This document shows, one piece after another, positions 41,035 to 49,768 of a DNA stretch of 64,000 nucleotides. The number at the start of each line of letters is the position of its first letter. Position 1 is the stretch's first letter. Below the pieces are notes generated by a model. The model had not been told where the DNA came from and did no database searches. It was given only the letters and a program-made list of their open reading frames with translations. The translations under genes and the position numbers were made by a program. The stretch comes from CTSOIL-112 sp049291875 (GTDB lineage: Bacteria; Pseudomonadota; Gammaproteobacteria; Burkholderiales; Burkholderiaceae), in the NCBI GenBank assembly GCA_049291875.1, contig JBATQE010000037.1:26126-90125 (forward strand). Reading direction: 5' to 3'.

Positions 41035-42105
41035 TTAGATCACCACGGTGGGCGCTTCACCGGCTGGCAGGGCGCGAATTTCGCCCAGCGTGAACACGGT
41101 TTCGCCTTGCGCGCTCAGAATCTTACGTGCTTGGTTCGTGTCGTTGGCCGAGACAATCACCACCATGCCGATGCCGCAGTTGAACACTCGGTGCATTTCG
41201 TCGTCCGAGATATTGCCGGCCTGTTGTAACCATTGGAACAGCGGTGAGCGCGTCCATGAGTTGGCGTGAATGACCGCTTGCAAGCCGTCCGGCAGCACGC
41301 GTGGTACGTTTTCGGTCAGACCGCCGCCGGTGATGTGTGCCATGCCTTTGATGTTGATTTGTTCGAGCGTTGCCAAAATCGGTTTGACGTAAATGCGGGT
41401 GGGGGCGCTGATGGCTTGTTGCAACGTGACGCCGCCCATATCCATGTTCAGATCGGCTTTGGAGACTTCGAGTACTTTGCGCACCAGTGAAAAGCCATTC
41501 GAGTGTACGCCGTTGGAGGCCAAGCCCAAAATCACATCGCCTGCGCTGATGGTGCTGCCGTTGATGATTTTATCTTTTTCCACCGCACCGACTGCGAAAC
41601 CGGCCAGATCGTATTCGCCGTCTGGGTACATGGTGGGCATTTCGGCGGTTTCGCCACCGATCAGGGCGCAGTTGGATTGCTCGCAACCTTGCGCGATGCC
41701 TTTGATCACATTGGCGGCGGTGTCGATGTCGAGTTTGCCGCAGGCGAAGTAGTCGAGGAAAAACAGCGGTTCGGCGCCTTGTACCAAGATGTCGTTAACG
41801 CTCATGGCGACCAAGTCAATGCCGACGGTGTCGTGAAAGCCCCATTCAAACGCGAGTTTGAGTTTGGTGCCGACACCATCCGTGCCGGAGACCAGTACCG
41901 GATTTTGGTATTTTTTGGAGATTTCAAACAGGGCACCAAAACCGCCCAATCCATTGAGCACGCCTTCGCGCATGGTTTTTTTGGCGTAGGGTTTGATGCG
42001 TTCGACCAGCGCATCACCGGCGTCGATGTCTACACCGGCATCTTTGTAGGATAATCCTGCATTCGCTTGATTTTCTGTGTTGGGATGTTGGGGCTGATTC
42101 GCCAT
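41035..42105 (-). CDS. purM: phosphoribosylformylglycinamidine cyclo-ligase
   Basis: A 356-residue enzyme of purine synthesis that forms AIR from FGAM with ATP. It has SYKDAGVDIDAGDALVERIKP at the N-terminus, the ATP-binding SGTDGVGTKLKLAFE, VNDILVQGAEPLFFLDYFA and ITGGGLTENVPRVLP. The ATG at 42105 is chosen because it gives the normal length; the frame is open further upstream into the perM promoter region. It faces away from perM, an arrangement common in betaproteobacteria. Confidence 0.96.
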   Translation of the reverse strand: MANQPQHPNTENQANAGLSYKDAGVDIDAGDALVERIKPYAKKTMREGVLNGLGGFGALFEISKKYQNPVLVSGTDGVGTKLKLAFEWGFHDTVGIDLVAMSVNDILVQGAEPLFFLDYFACGKLDIDTAANVIKGIAQGCEQSNCALIGGETAEMPTMYPDGEYDLAGFAVGAVEKDKIINGSTISAGDVILGLASNGVHSNGFSLVRKVLEVSKADLNMDMGGVTLQQAISAPTRIYVKPILATLEQINIKGMAHITGGGLTENVPRVLPDGLQAVIHANSWTRSPLFQWLQQAGNISDDEMHRVFNCGIGMVVIVSANDTNQARKILSAQGETVFTLGEIRALPAGEAPTVVI

Positions 42106-42190
42106 AATGCCTAAAAGTCCTATAGAATATGGGTTTATTCGGGTACGCGCCATTTTGCGCGATGTGTTGGTTTGATTTAAGGGAAAACCG

Positions 42191-43390
42191 ATGGATTTGA
42201 AAGACAGAAATGCGTGGAAGCAGTTGGTCTTTGCCGCTCTCGTATTAGTCGCTATTGTAGCGTTTTTCTGGTTTTTATGGACAATAAAGGGCGTCATTTT
42301 GCCGTTAATTTTTGCGGCGTTTTTGGCGTATTTGTTGCATCCTTTGGTTCATAGAATGCAAAAAGCGGGGCTTCAGCGTAGCATCGGTGCATTGATTGCG
42401 CTCAGTGTGGTGATATTGGCGTTGACGTTCATGGTGTTTATTCCGTGGCCGATCATCAGTTCTCAATTGAATATTTTGCAACAAAAATTGCCGGAAGTGG
42501 TGGCCAAGCTACACTATATGCTGGCTAATTCGGGGCTGATTCAGAATTTTTTCCCCGAAATGAACAGCAGCAATTGGTTGCAGCAATTACAAGATTTCAT
42601 CGCGGATAAAGTTAATTTTTCCAAATTGGGACAAGATGTTTGGCGCTATTTGATGCAAGGTGGTTCGGTGTTGCTCAGTACCTTGTCTTGGGCGTTATTG
42701 GTACCGATTTTGACGTATTTTGTGTTGGTGAGCTGGCCGGATCACGTCAAACAATGGCGTCAGTTGTTACCCAAACGTTGGCGCGCGGGTTTTTGGCGCG
42801 TCAGTCAGGAAATGGATGAGGTCTTGTCGCAGTATATGCGCGGGCAGGTTTTGCTGATGCTGAGTCTGGCGGTTTATTACGCGGTGTTGCTTAAGCTGAT
42901 CGGTTTGCAGGTCGGGATTCCGGTGGGGATTTTGACCGGCTTATTTGTGATTATTCCGTATTTGGGCTTTGGCTTGGGTTTTGTATTGGCAACCTTGACC
43001 GCGCTGTTGCAGTTCGGTTTGACGGTTCCGTTCTTTTTGGTGCTGGCCGTCTACGGTATCGGTCAACTGTTGGAAAGTTATGTGTTGACGCCGCGTCTGG
43101 TGGGTGAGCGCATTGGTTTGTCGCCGGTGGGTGTGATTTTGGCTTTACTGATTTTTGGTACCTTGTTCGGTTTTGTGGGTATGTTGTTTGCCTTGCCGGT
43201 GAGTGCGGTGTTGGTGGTCGTGACCCGTTTGATCCGGGATGCTTATTTCAACAGTGCCTTCTATTTGGCCGAACCAGCGCCAACCGTGGCTGTGACGGTT
43301 TTGCCGGATGCTGCGGAACAAAGTGTGACTGAACAGGGCGTTACAGAACGAAGTGCAACGGAGCCAAACATGAGCGAGAAGCAGGGTTAA
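42191..43390 (+). CDS. perM: AI-2E/PerM family membrane transporter
   Basis: A 399-residue inner-membrane protein with about eight hydrophobic segments (first pair about 12-50; then 65-90, 150-180, 210-330). The family's C-terminal block is present: PYLGFGLGFVLATLTALLQ and LTPRLVGERIGLSPVGVILALL. The last 35 residues are polar and repetitive (Glu-Gln-Ser-Val-Thr). Substrates are unknown for this branch; AI-2 export is shown only for some relatives. It leads the perM-hda-HAD-pcnB-folK group. Confidence 0.9.
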   Translation: MDLKDRNAWKQLVFAALVLVAIVAFFWFLWTIKGVILPLIFAAFLAYLLHPLVHRMQKAGLQRSIGALIALSVVILALTFMVFIPWPIISSQLNILQQKLPEVVAKLHYMLANSGLIQNFFPEMNSSNWLQQLQDFIADKVNFSKLGQDVWRYLMQGGSVLLSTLSWALLVPILTYFVLVSWPDHVKQWRQLLPKRWRAGFWRVSQEMDEVLSQYMRGQVLLMLSLAVYYAVLLKLIGLQVGIPVGILTGLFVIIPYLGFGLGFVLATLTALLQFGLTVPFFLVLAVYGIGQLLESYVLTPRLVGERIGLSPVGVILALLIFGTLFGFVGMLFALPVSAVLVVVTRLIRDAYFNSAFYLAEPAPTVAVTVLPDAAEQSVTEQGVTERSATEPNMSEKQG

Positions 43391-43394
43391 TTTG

Positions 43395-44126
43395 ATGAGG
43401 TATCCGCAATTTGCTTTGGAGTTGAGTTTGAACGATGAGCCGCGATTGGAGAATCTGATCGTCGGGCGTAATGTCGAGGTGCTTCGACATCTGCATGATC
43501 TGATCGCAGACCGTTTTGAGCCGATGGCTTTGTATTTGTGGGGCGCGGGCGGTGCGGGCAAAACGCATATTTTGCGCAGTTTGGCTGTATCCGATCGTGC
43601 GCGCTATCTGACGGCGGCTGATTTTGAGCGCGAAGTCGAGCCGGGCGATTACCGCTGGTTTTTGGTGGACGATGTGGATGGGTTTTCTGCGCAGCAGCAG
43701 ACGCATTTGTTTCATTTGTTCAACGCGGTTCGCTCTGAAAAAACGATGCCTTTGCATGAGAATCGACACATGGTGTTGACCGCGAGTTGCTCGCCGGCGC
43801 ATTTGCCGATCGATTTTTTACCCGATTTGCGCACGCGGCTGGCGTGGGATTTGGTGTATGAGCTGTATGTACTCAGTGATGAGGAAAAAGCGCAGGTGCT
43901 GTTTGAGCAGGCGGAGCAGCGCGGTTTGACGCTCGGTCACGGGGTGATTGATTATATGTTGCGTTATTCCAGTCGCGATTTGTCGAAATTGCATGAATTT
44001 TTGGTGCAATTGGATCGCTACGGTTTGCAAAAGAAGCAGGCGATTACCGTGCCGTTACTCAAGGAATGGTTGAACGCTGATGCGCATGAATCGAGCGCCG
44101 TTGATCCGTCGGTCGCCAATCAATGA
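43395..44126 (+). CDS. hda: DnaA regulatory inactivator Hda
   Basis: A 243-residue DnaA-like AAA+ protein without a DNA-binding domain. It has an N-terminal clamp-binding-type segment (QFALELSLN), Walker A GAGGAGKTHIL at about 53-63, a Walker B-like WFLVDDVDGF, and the sensor regions. With the DNA clamp it stimulates ATP hydrolysis by DnaA and so limits replication starts. The ATG at 43395 begins 4 bp after perM. Confidence 0.9.
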   Translation: MRYPQFALELSLNDEPRLENLIVGRNVEVLRHLHDLIADRFEPMALYLWGAGGAGKTHILRSLAVSDRARYLTAADFEREVEPGDYRWFLVDDVDGFSAQQQTHLFHLFNAVRSEKTMPLHENRHMVLTASCSPAHLPIDFLPDLRTRLAWDLVYELYVLSDEEKAQVLFEQAEQRGLTLGHGVIDYMLRYSSRDLSKLHEFLVQLDRYGLQKKQAITVPLLKEWLNADAHESSAVDPSVANQ

Positions 44127-44144
44127 CATAGATTTAGGAATGTA

Positions 44145-44819
44145 ATGAAGAAAACAATCGCTTTATTTGATTTGGATAAAACCTTGATTCCGGGCGACTC
44201 GGATCACGGCTGGGGGGCTTTTTTGTCCAAAAACGGTTTTGTGGATGCGGTCGGATTTAAGAACAAGCATGATTACTTTTATCAACAATATTGCGCGGGA
44301 ACGCTGGATATTATTGAATATTCGGAATTTGCCTTTGAAGTGCTGACGCAGCATCCGATGGCGGAATTACAGCAATGGCGCGAGCAGTTTATGGCCGAAT
44401 TCATCGAGCCGATGATTCAGCCGCAAGCGTTGGATTTGGTGAAAAGGCATCAGGATGCCGGTCACGAATGCGTGCTGGTGAGCGCGACCAATGAGTTTGT
44501 GATTGAGCCGATCGGCTGGCGTTTGGGTTTTGAGCATATTATCGGCACGACGCCGGAGCAAAAAGATGGCCAATTTACCGGTAAGGTTTTCGGCACGCCG
44601 AGCTTCCAAGCGGGTAAAATCACGCGCGTGCAACAGTGGTTGAACGAGCGCGGCGCGGATTGGGACAGTGTGGTTACTTTTTTCTACTCGGATTCGATGA
44701 ACGATGTGCCGCTGCTGGAAAAAGCCACGTTTCCGATGGCGTGTAATCCCGACGACACCTTGCGTGGCATTGCGCGGGCGCGTCACTGGCCGATTTTAGA
44801 ATTATTTGAGATGCAGTAA
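44145..44819 (+). CDS. HAD family hydrolase, subfamily IB (phosphoserine phosphatase-like)
   Basis: A 224-residue HAD enzyme. The nucleophile motif ALFDLDKTLIPGDSD is at about 6-20 (Asp9, Asp11), motif II is LVSATNEFV, and motif III/IV is VTFFYSDSMNDVPLLEKA. The cap is of the IB (SerB-like) type. Its substrate is not known. Its place between hda and pcnB is conserved in Burkholderiales. Confidence 0.88.
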   Translation: MKKTIALFDLDKTLIPGDSDHGWGAFLSKNGFVDAVGFKNKHDYFYQQYCAGTLDIIEYSEFAFEVLTQHPMAELQQWREQFMAEFIEPMIQPQALDLVKRHQDAGHECVLVSATNEFVIEPIGWRLGFEHIIGTTPEQKDGQFTGKVFGTPSFQAGKITRVQQWLNERGADWDSVVTFFYSDSMNDVPLLEKATFPMACNPDDTLRGIARARHWPILELFEMQ

Positions 44820-44837
44820 AAAATACGATAGATAAAA

Positions 44838-46388
44838 ATGATAAAAACTTTTATAAAACAACTGTTTACGCCTAAAAGTCGTCAGGCGAAAAGCGCCGCC
44901 GCCGATGAGTTGAGTGCAGCAGGCAGTGCGAGCGGAATCGCAGGTACTTCACGCGAAGCGCGCAAAAAACTCAAAGCGCGAGCGAAAAAGCCGGTGCTGC
45001 ATAAAGCGCACTCGTATCCGGCGAAAAAACACGGCATCAATCCGCGTCACATTCCCGAGTCGGCGCGCGTGGTTAGCGAAATTTTGAGCGAAGCGGGTTT
45101 TGAGGCCTATGTCGTTGGCGGCGCGGTGCGCGATTTGATGCTTGGGCACATTCCGAAGGATTTTGACGTGGCGACCAACGCGCGCCCCGAGCAGGTATTG
45201 AAACTGTTTCGTCGCTCGCGCATCATTGGGCGACGTTTTCGCATCGTGCATGTGCTGCACAAGCGCGATTTGATTGAGGTTACTACCTTTCGCTCGGATA
45301 ATTTGGAAGATCAGGAAACCGATGAACACGGACGCGTACTGCGCGATAACGTCTATGGCAATATCGAGTCGGACGCCTCGCGCCGCGACATGACGATCAA
45401 TGCGCTGTACTACGACGTGAAGCGCCAAGTGGTACTCGATTATCACGGCGGGGTAAGTGATCTGAACGATCAGGTGCTGCGCATCATCGGCGAGCCGGAA
45501 ACGCGCTTTCGCGAAGACCCTGTGCGTATGCTGCGCGTGTTGCGTTTCATGGCTAAATTCGGTTTTGAGGCCGAGGCGCACACACTGGATGCGATGCAGG
45601 CCAATCGTGGCTTGCTCGGGCATATTCCTTCGGCGCGCTTGTTTGACGAAACATTGAAATTTTTCACCACGGGACATGCGCTCAGAAGCTTTGAGGTGCT
45701 GCAAAAATACGGTTTTACCGAATATTTGATGCCAGTCTTGCACGATGTGGTGCAAAACGAGCGTGGCATGGACTGGGTGCGTTCGGTCTTGGCTCAGACC
45801 GACGAGCGCGTGCATGAGGACAAATCCATTTCGCCGGGCTTTTTATTTGCCGCGTTGATGTGGTTGAAGGTGGAAGAACGCTGGTTGGTGCATCAAGTGC
45901 ACAATCCGGTGGTGGTTGCGCTGGACTTGGCAATGGGCGAAGTGATCAATCAGGACAAAGAGCAAGTCACCATGACCAAACGCTTTGTCAGCGATATGCG
46001 CGATATTTGGAGCATGCAGCCACGCTTGGAGCGCCGTTTGCCGCGCCAGATTCAGCGCGTGCTGGAAAACCCGCGCTTTCGTGCCGGTTACGACTTTTTG
46101 TTGCTGCGCGCGCAACGCGGTCATCTGGGCGAAGAGGGCGAGGAAATCGCCGCATGGTGGGGCGATATGTACGCGGCCAATGGGGCTGAACGGCATCGCA
46201 TGATTGAGGCACTGCGCCAGCAACCGAAAAAAGCCAGCACCTCCGCTACAGGGACGGCGCAGGCCGATGGTGCGGATAAACCGAAAAAACGCCGTCGTCG
46301 CCGCAAACCCAAGGCAAAAACAGCGGACACGACGAACGGCACAGCTGCAGTTGAACACAATTCACCATCGGCAGATAAGGGCTCATGA
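44838..46388 (+). CDS. pcnB: poly(A) polymerase
   Basis: A 516-residue polynucleotide adenylyltransferase, which adds A-tails to RNA and marks it for decay. The nucleotidyltransferase core AYVVGGAVRDLMLGHIPKDFDVATNARPE is at about 90-118 (metal ligands in KDFDVA), followed by RRRDMTINALYYD (here SRRDMTINALYYD) and REDPVRMLRVLRFMAKF. The N-terminal 60 residues are basic, and the last 60 are Lys/Arg-rich and disordered, as expected of an RNA-binding tail. Its stop overlaps the folK start. Confidence 0.95.
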   Translation: MIKTFIKQLFTPKSRQAKSAAADELSAAGSASGIAGTSREARKKLKARAKKPVLHKAHSYPAKKHGINPRHIPESARVVSEILSEAGFEAYVVGGAVRDLMLGHIPKDFDVATNARPEQVLKLFRRSRIIGRRFRIVHVLHKRDLIEVTTFRSDNLEDQETDEHGRVLRDNVYGNIESDASRRDMTINALYYDVKRQVVLDYHGGVSDLNDQVLRIIGEPETRFREDPVRMLRVLRFMAKFGFEAEAHTLDAMQANRGLLGHIPSARLFDETLKFFTTGHALRSFEVLQKYGFTEYLMPVLHDVVQNERGMDWVRSVLAQTDERVHEDKSISPGFLFAALMWLKVEERWLVHQVHNPVVVALDLAMGEVINQDKEQVTMTKRFVSDMRDIWSMQPRLERRLPRQIQRVLENPRFRAGYDFLLLRAQRGHLGEEGEEIAAWWGDMYAANGAERHRMIEALRQQPKKASTSATGTAQADGADKPKKRRRRRKPKAKTADTTNGTAAVEHNSPSADKGS

Positions 46389-46900
46389 GCGTGACGAATC
46401 ACCCTGCGGTAGCGGCATTCGTCGGTATCGGTGGCAATCTCGGTCAGGCGCGCACCACGGTATTGGCGGCGATTGACGCATTGGCGCAGCTACCGCAAAC
46501 GCAATTGATCGCCAGCTCGCCCTTGTACGGCAGTGCGCCGCTGGGTGAAAATGCCGACGGGCCGAACTATGTCAATGCGGTGGCGCAATTGCGCACCACT
46601 TTGTCTGCGGATGCACTGCTGCGCGAATTGCACCGAATCGAAGGCGCGTTTGGCCGTGCGCGTAGTTACAAAAATGCGCCACGCACCCTCGATTTGGACA
46701 TCTTGCTGTACGGCGACACGGTGTGCCACACCGACACGTTGACACTGCCGCATCCGCGTATGCACGAGCGCGCTTTCGTGCTTTATCCACTGTTTGACCT
46801 CAAACCCGATATCTCGTGGCATAATGCGCTCGGACAACGGGTGTCGGTGTGTGATCTGAAAGCGCAGATTGCCGATCAAGACATCTCGCGATTGGATTAA
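46385..46900 (+). CDS. folK: 2-amino-4-hydroxy-6-hydroxymethyldihydropteridine pyrophosphokinase
   Basis: A 171-residue folate-pathway kinase. Signature blocks are AFVGIGGNLGQARTTV at the start, GPNYVNAVAQLRT, and RTLDLDILLYGD with the metal-binding Asp pair, then LPHPRMHERAFVLYPL. Its ATG overlaps the pcnB stop (ATGA). Confidence 0.96.
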   Translation: MSVTNHPAVAAFVGIGGNLGQARTTVLAAIDALAQLPQTQLIASSPLYGSAPLGENADGPNYVNAVAQLRTTLSADALLRELHRIEGAFGRARSYKNAPRTLDLDILLYGDTVCHTDTLTLPHPRMHERAFVLYPLFDLKPDISWHNALGQRVSVCDLKAQIADQDISRLD

Positions 46901-46919
46901 AGATTTAAAGGAGAATACG

Positions 46920-47804
46920 ATGAGCCAAAACGCCGCTTATGGAAACGCCGCCACGCCGAATGAAGGCGCTGCGCAGGCCAAACCGCTCAAGCCGATTTCC
47001 TTGACCGTATTGCAGGAAATGAAAGCCAAGGGCGAAAAAATCGCCATGCTGACGTGCTATGACGCCTCTTTTTCCGCTTTGCTCGACACCCAGCATGTGG
47101 ATTGCATTTTGGTGGGTGATTCTTTGGGCAATGTGATTCAAGGGCAACGCACCACGATTCCGGTGCAAATGGCGGATGTGGTGTATCACACCAAAGCAGT
47201 GCTGCGCGGGCTGTACACCCGCCCACAATCGCGTGCGTGGGTCGTGGCCGATATGCCGTTCGGCTCGTATGGCACGACCGAAGACGCATTGCACAATGCG
47301 GTCAAACTGATGCAGGCGGGTGCGCACATGGTCAAGGTTGAAGGCGGTGCGTGGTTGGCCGACACCGTGCGCACCTTGGTTCAAAACGGTATTCCGGTGT
47401 GCGCGCATTTGGGTTTGACGCCGCAATCGGTGTATCAACTCGGCGGCTTTAAAGTTCAGGCGAAAACCAGTGCGGCGGCGGATCAGCTATTGCAGGACGC
47501 CTTGGCCTTGCAGGACGCGGGTGCGAGTATGTTGGTGCTTGAGGCAGTACCGATGCATGTAGGCAAATTTGTCACCGAACACGTCAAGATGGTCACCATC
47601 GGTATCGGCGCGGGCAAAGACACCGACGGTCAAGTACTGGTGTTGTACGATATGCTGGACGTTTTTCCGGGCAAAAAAGCCAAATTTGTCAAAAACTTCA
47701 TGCAGGGCAAATCCAGCATTGCACAGGCGATTGCCGAATACGTGGCGCAAGTGAAATCCGGCGAGTTTCCGCAGCCTGAGCATGGCTTTACGGGAGGTGC
47801 ATGA
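46920..47804 (+). CDS. panB: 3-methyl-2-oxobutanoate hydroxymethyltransferase
   Basis: A 294-residue enzyme that makes ketopantoate, the first committed step to pantothenate. MLTCYDASFSALLDTQHVDCILVGDSLGNVIQG and ADMPFGSYG are at about 42-120, with the Mg-binding Asp in GDSLG and the catalytic Glu in the VLEAVP region. The N-terminal 30 residues are an Ala/Asn-rich extension. AAAGGAG precedes ATG 46920. Its stop overlaps the start of the Kazal-type lipoprotein. Confidence 0.96.
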   Translation: MSQNAAYGNAATPNEGAAQAKPLKPISLTVLQEMKAKGEKIAMLTCYDASFSALLDTQHVDCILVGDSLGNVIQGQRTTIPVQMADVVYHTKAVLRGLYTRPQSRAWVVADMPFGSYGTTEDALHNAVKLMQAGAHMVKVEGGAWLADTVRTLVQNGIPVCAHLGLTPQSVYQLGGFKVQAKTSAAADQLLQDALALQDAGASMLVLEAVPMHVGKFVTEHVKMVTIGIGAGKDTDGQVLVLYDMLDVFPGKKAKFVKNFMQGKSSIAQAIAEYVAQVKSGEFPQPEHGFTGGA

Positions 47805-48085
47805 TGTTACGCAAACTGAGTTTATTCGTGGTCAGTGCCGTGCTGTTGGCAGCGTGTCAAACCCAAGCACACAAGCCATCACAAACCAAGCCTGTGGTCA
47901 AACCGCTGGCGATGCAAACCTGCACATCCCGCCCGGAGGTCTGCACCATGCAATATGATCCGGTTTGTGGTTACGATACCGCAGGGCGTCAGTTGCATAC
48001 CTATGGCAACGCGTGCAGCGCCTGCGCTCAGCCCGAAGTACACCACTTTACGCCGAGCGAATGCAATGGCAGCACCAGTCAATAA
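47801..48085 (+). CDS. small lipoprotein with a Kazal-type domain
   Basis: A 94-residue protein with a lipoprotein signal ending LLAAC (Cys19). After a Lys/Pro/Thr-rich linker there are six cysteines at 41, 48, 56, 72, 75 and 88. The spacing C-x6-C-x7-C-x11..-Y-x3-C-x2-C-x12-C, with YDPVCGYD and TYGNAC, is that of Kazal-type serine-protease inhibitors. It would sit in a membrane facing the periplasm or outside. It is coupled to panB (ATGATG overlaps the stop) and lies directly before panC, with no link to vitamin synthesis that I can see. Confidence 0.75.
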   Translation: MMLRKLSLFVVSAVLLAACQTQAHKPSQTKPVVKPLAMQTCTSRPEVCTMQYDPVCGYDTAGRQLHTYGNACSACAQPEVHHFTPSECNGSTSQ

Positions 48086-48122
48086 TCTTTAAAAATTCAC
48101 TCATACAGTCTCAGGAATCAGC

Positions 48123-48974
48123 ATGCGAATCATTTCCGACATCAACGAACTACGCTCACAAATGCACGGGCAGAACCGTGTGGCTTTCGTGCCGACGATG
48201 GGTAATCTGCACGAAGGACATTTGAGCCTGATGCGCTTGGCGGCGGTACATGGCGATCCCGTGGTTGCGAGTATTTTTGTCAATCGTTTGCAGTTCGGCC
48301 CGAACGAAGACTTTGAAAAATATCCGCGTACCATGCAGTCGGATGTGGACAAGCTGGAAAAGGAGCATGTCTACGTCCTGTTCGCACCGACCGAGAAAGA
48401 ATTGTATCCGGAGCCGCAAGAGTATCGTGTTCAACCGCCGCACGATCTGGGCGACATTCTCGAAGGCGAGTTTCGCCCGGGTTTTTTTCAAGGCGTGTGC
48501 ACGGTGGTATTAAAACTGTTCTCCTGCGTGCAGCCTAAAGTTGCAGTATTTGGCAAAAAAGACTATCAACAGCTGATGATTATTCGCTCGATGTGCCGTC
48601 AGTTGGCCTTGCCGGTGGAAATCATCGCAGCGGAAACCGTGCGCGACACGGATGGTTTGGCATTGTCCTCGCGCAACCAATATCTGTCCGCTGATGAGCG
48701 CGCCGAAGCGCCGCGCTTGTACCGTGTGCTGCATCAGGTGCGCGAGCGACTGCTGGCCGATGTGTCCAAGCACGCCGATCAGTTGGCGCAATTGGAGCAG
48801 GACGCTGTGAGCGAGTTGAGCGCGCATGGTTGGAAACCCGATTACATCGCGGTTCGCCGTCAGCACGATTTGCTCGAACCGAGCGTGGAGCAGGTGCTTG
48901 CCGGTGAACCGTTGGTGATTTTGGCGGCGGCGCGTTTGGGCACGACCCGATTGATTGACAACTTGGAAATTTAA
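48123..48974 (+). CDS. panC: pantothenate synthetase
   Basis: A 283-residue ligase joining pantoate and beta-alanine with ATP. The nucleotide motif FVPTMGNLHEGHLSLM is at about 22-37, then FVNRLQFGPNEDFEKYPRT, VFGKKDYQQLMI and LSSRNQYLS. It is the last gene of the pan group here; a short repeat element follows within 10 bp. Confidence 0.97.
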   Translation: MRIISDINELRSQMHGQNRVAFVPTMGNLHEGHLSLMRLAAVHGDPVVASIFVNRLQFGPNEDFEKYPRTMQSDVDKLEKEHVYVLFAPTEKELYPEPQEYRVQPPHDLGDILEGEFRPGFFQGVCTVVLKLFSCVQPKVAVFGKKDYQQLMIIRSMCRQLALPVEIIAAETVRDTDGLALSSRNQYLSADERAEAPRLYRVLHQVRERLLADVSKHADQLAQLEQDAVSELSAHGWKPDYIAVRRQHDLLEPSVEQVLAGEPLVILAAARLGTTRLIDNLEI

Positions 48975-48984
48975 ACAGACTTTA

Positions 48985-49026
48985 GAAAACGCGGAAAAAG
49001 TAGGGTTTTACTTTTTCTGTATTTCC
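48985..49026 (+). repeat. family R repeat, 42-bp short form
   Basis: Starts GAAAACGCGGAAAAAGTA and ends TACTTTTTCTGTATTTCC, flanked by TTTA on both sides (48981-48984, 49027-49030). It has the two ends of the larger copies at 3239 and 50373 with the middle deleted, leaving a hairpin. It lies 22 bp before ridA and 10 bp after panC. Confidence 0.72.
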
Positions 49027-49048
49027 TTTAATAGAAATGGAGATTGAT

Positions 49049-49459
49049 ATGATTCAACGCATAGACAGCAACAACCGCATGAGCCAAGCCGTCGTTTACA
49101 ACGGCGTCGTATACCTCGCCGGTCAAGTAGACGAATCGGCCAGTGCCGATGCGCCGGGTACGGTATTGCAACAAACCACGAATATTTTAGCCCAGGTCGA
49201 TGGCTTGCTGACCAAAGCGGGCACGGATAAAAGCCGCTTATTGACTGCGACCATCTACCTGACCGATATTGCCACCTTTGGCGAGATGAATCAGGCGTGG
49301 CAGGCATGGGTGTCGCCGCAAGGTTTGCCCACCCGCGCGACGGTAGAAATCGGCGCGTTGGCCGGGCCTGAGTACAAAGTTGAAATCGTCGTGACTGCGG
49401 CGGTGGCTGCAGGTGCGTGCTGTTCGGGCGAATCGGAAGGCAAAGGCTGCTGCGCCTGA
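49049..49459 (+). CDS. RidA/YjgF family protein with a cysteine-rich tail
   Basis: A 136-residue RidA-fold protein, a trimeric family that removes reactive enamines and imines. YLAGQVDESA and the C-terminal PTRATVEIGALAGPEYKVEIVVTA carry the conserved Arg and Glu of the active site. The last 14 residues, ending CCSGESEGKGCCA, hold four cysteines in two pairs and are not part of the family fold; they could bind metal. The ATG at 49049 has GGAG 8 bases before it; an in-frame ATG at 49037 overlaps that site. Confidence 0.88.
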   Translation: MIQRIDSNNRMSQAVVYNGVVYLAGQVDESASADAPGTVLQQTTNILAQVDGLLTKAGTDKSRLLTATIYLTDIATFGEMNQAWQAWVSPQGLPTRATVEIGALAGPEYKVEIVVTAAVAAGACCSGESEGKGCCA

Positions 49460-49484
49460 TGTTATGGCGTTGTTTTATTTGCAA

Positions 49485-49504
49485 GGGGCGCTATTTTGCG
49501 CCCC
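49485..49504 (+). terminator. hairpin terminator after ridA
   Basis: GGGGCGC / GCGCCCC with loop TATTTT, followed by a broken T-rich run (CTGTTATTTTA). The stem is identical to that of the ilvD terminator at 56347 and 56559. Confidence 0.7.
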
Positions 49505-49540
49505 TGCTGTTATTTTATTCCATTTCATGAAACTAATGGC

Positions 49541-49688
49541 TCATGCCGTACTGAATGCAGCATCTCGTCGCAAGAAGATTGCGGGTCAAGCCCGCAATGA
49601 CGCAGTGGATTAAAACATAACGAGTCATGCCGTACTCGATACGGCATCTTCTCACCAGAAGATTGCGTGTCAAGCCCGCAATGACTCA
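49541..49688 (+). repeat. two direct copies of a 64-bp palindromic repeat
   Basis: Copies at 49541-49604 and 49625-49688 both start TCATGCCGTACT and contain AGAAGATTGCG, TCAAGCCCGCAATGAC. Each contains GCGGGTCAAGCCCGC or a degraded form of it. They are REP-like and noncoding, lying between ridA and the MOSC gene. Apart from these and the terminator, 49460-49768 holds nothing else I can identify. Confidence 0.65.
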
Positions 49689-49768
49689 GCATATGCGGTT
49701 GTGTGTTGCCGCTATTTAAGCGCAGGAATGCTTGAGCGTGTGGCTATGCCGTTATCTACACGCTGGCT

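Noticed and set aside
49541..49688. CRISPR array
   Set aside because: Only two units, no unique spacers of even length, and no cas genes anywhere in the window.
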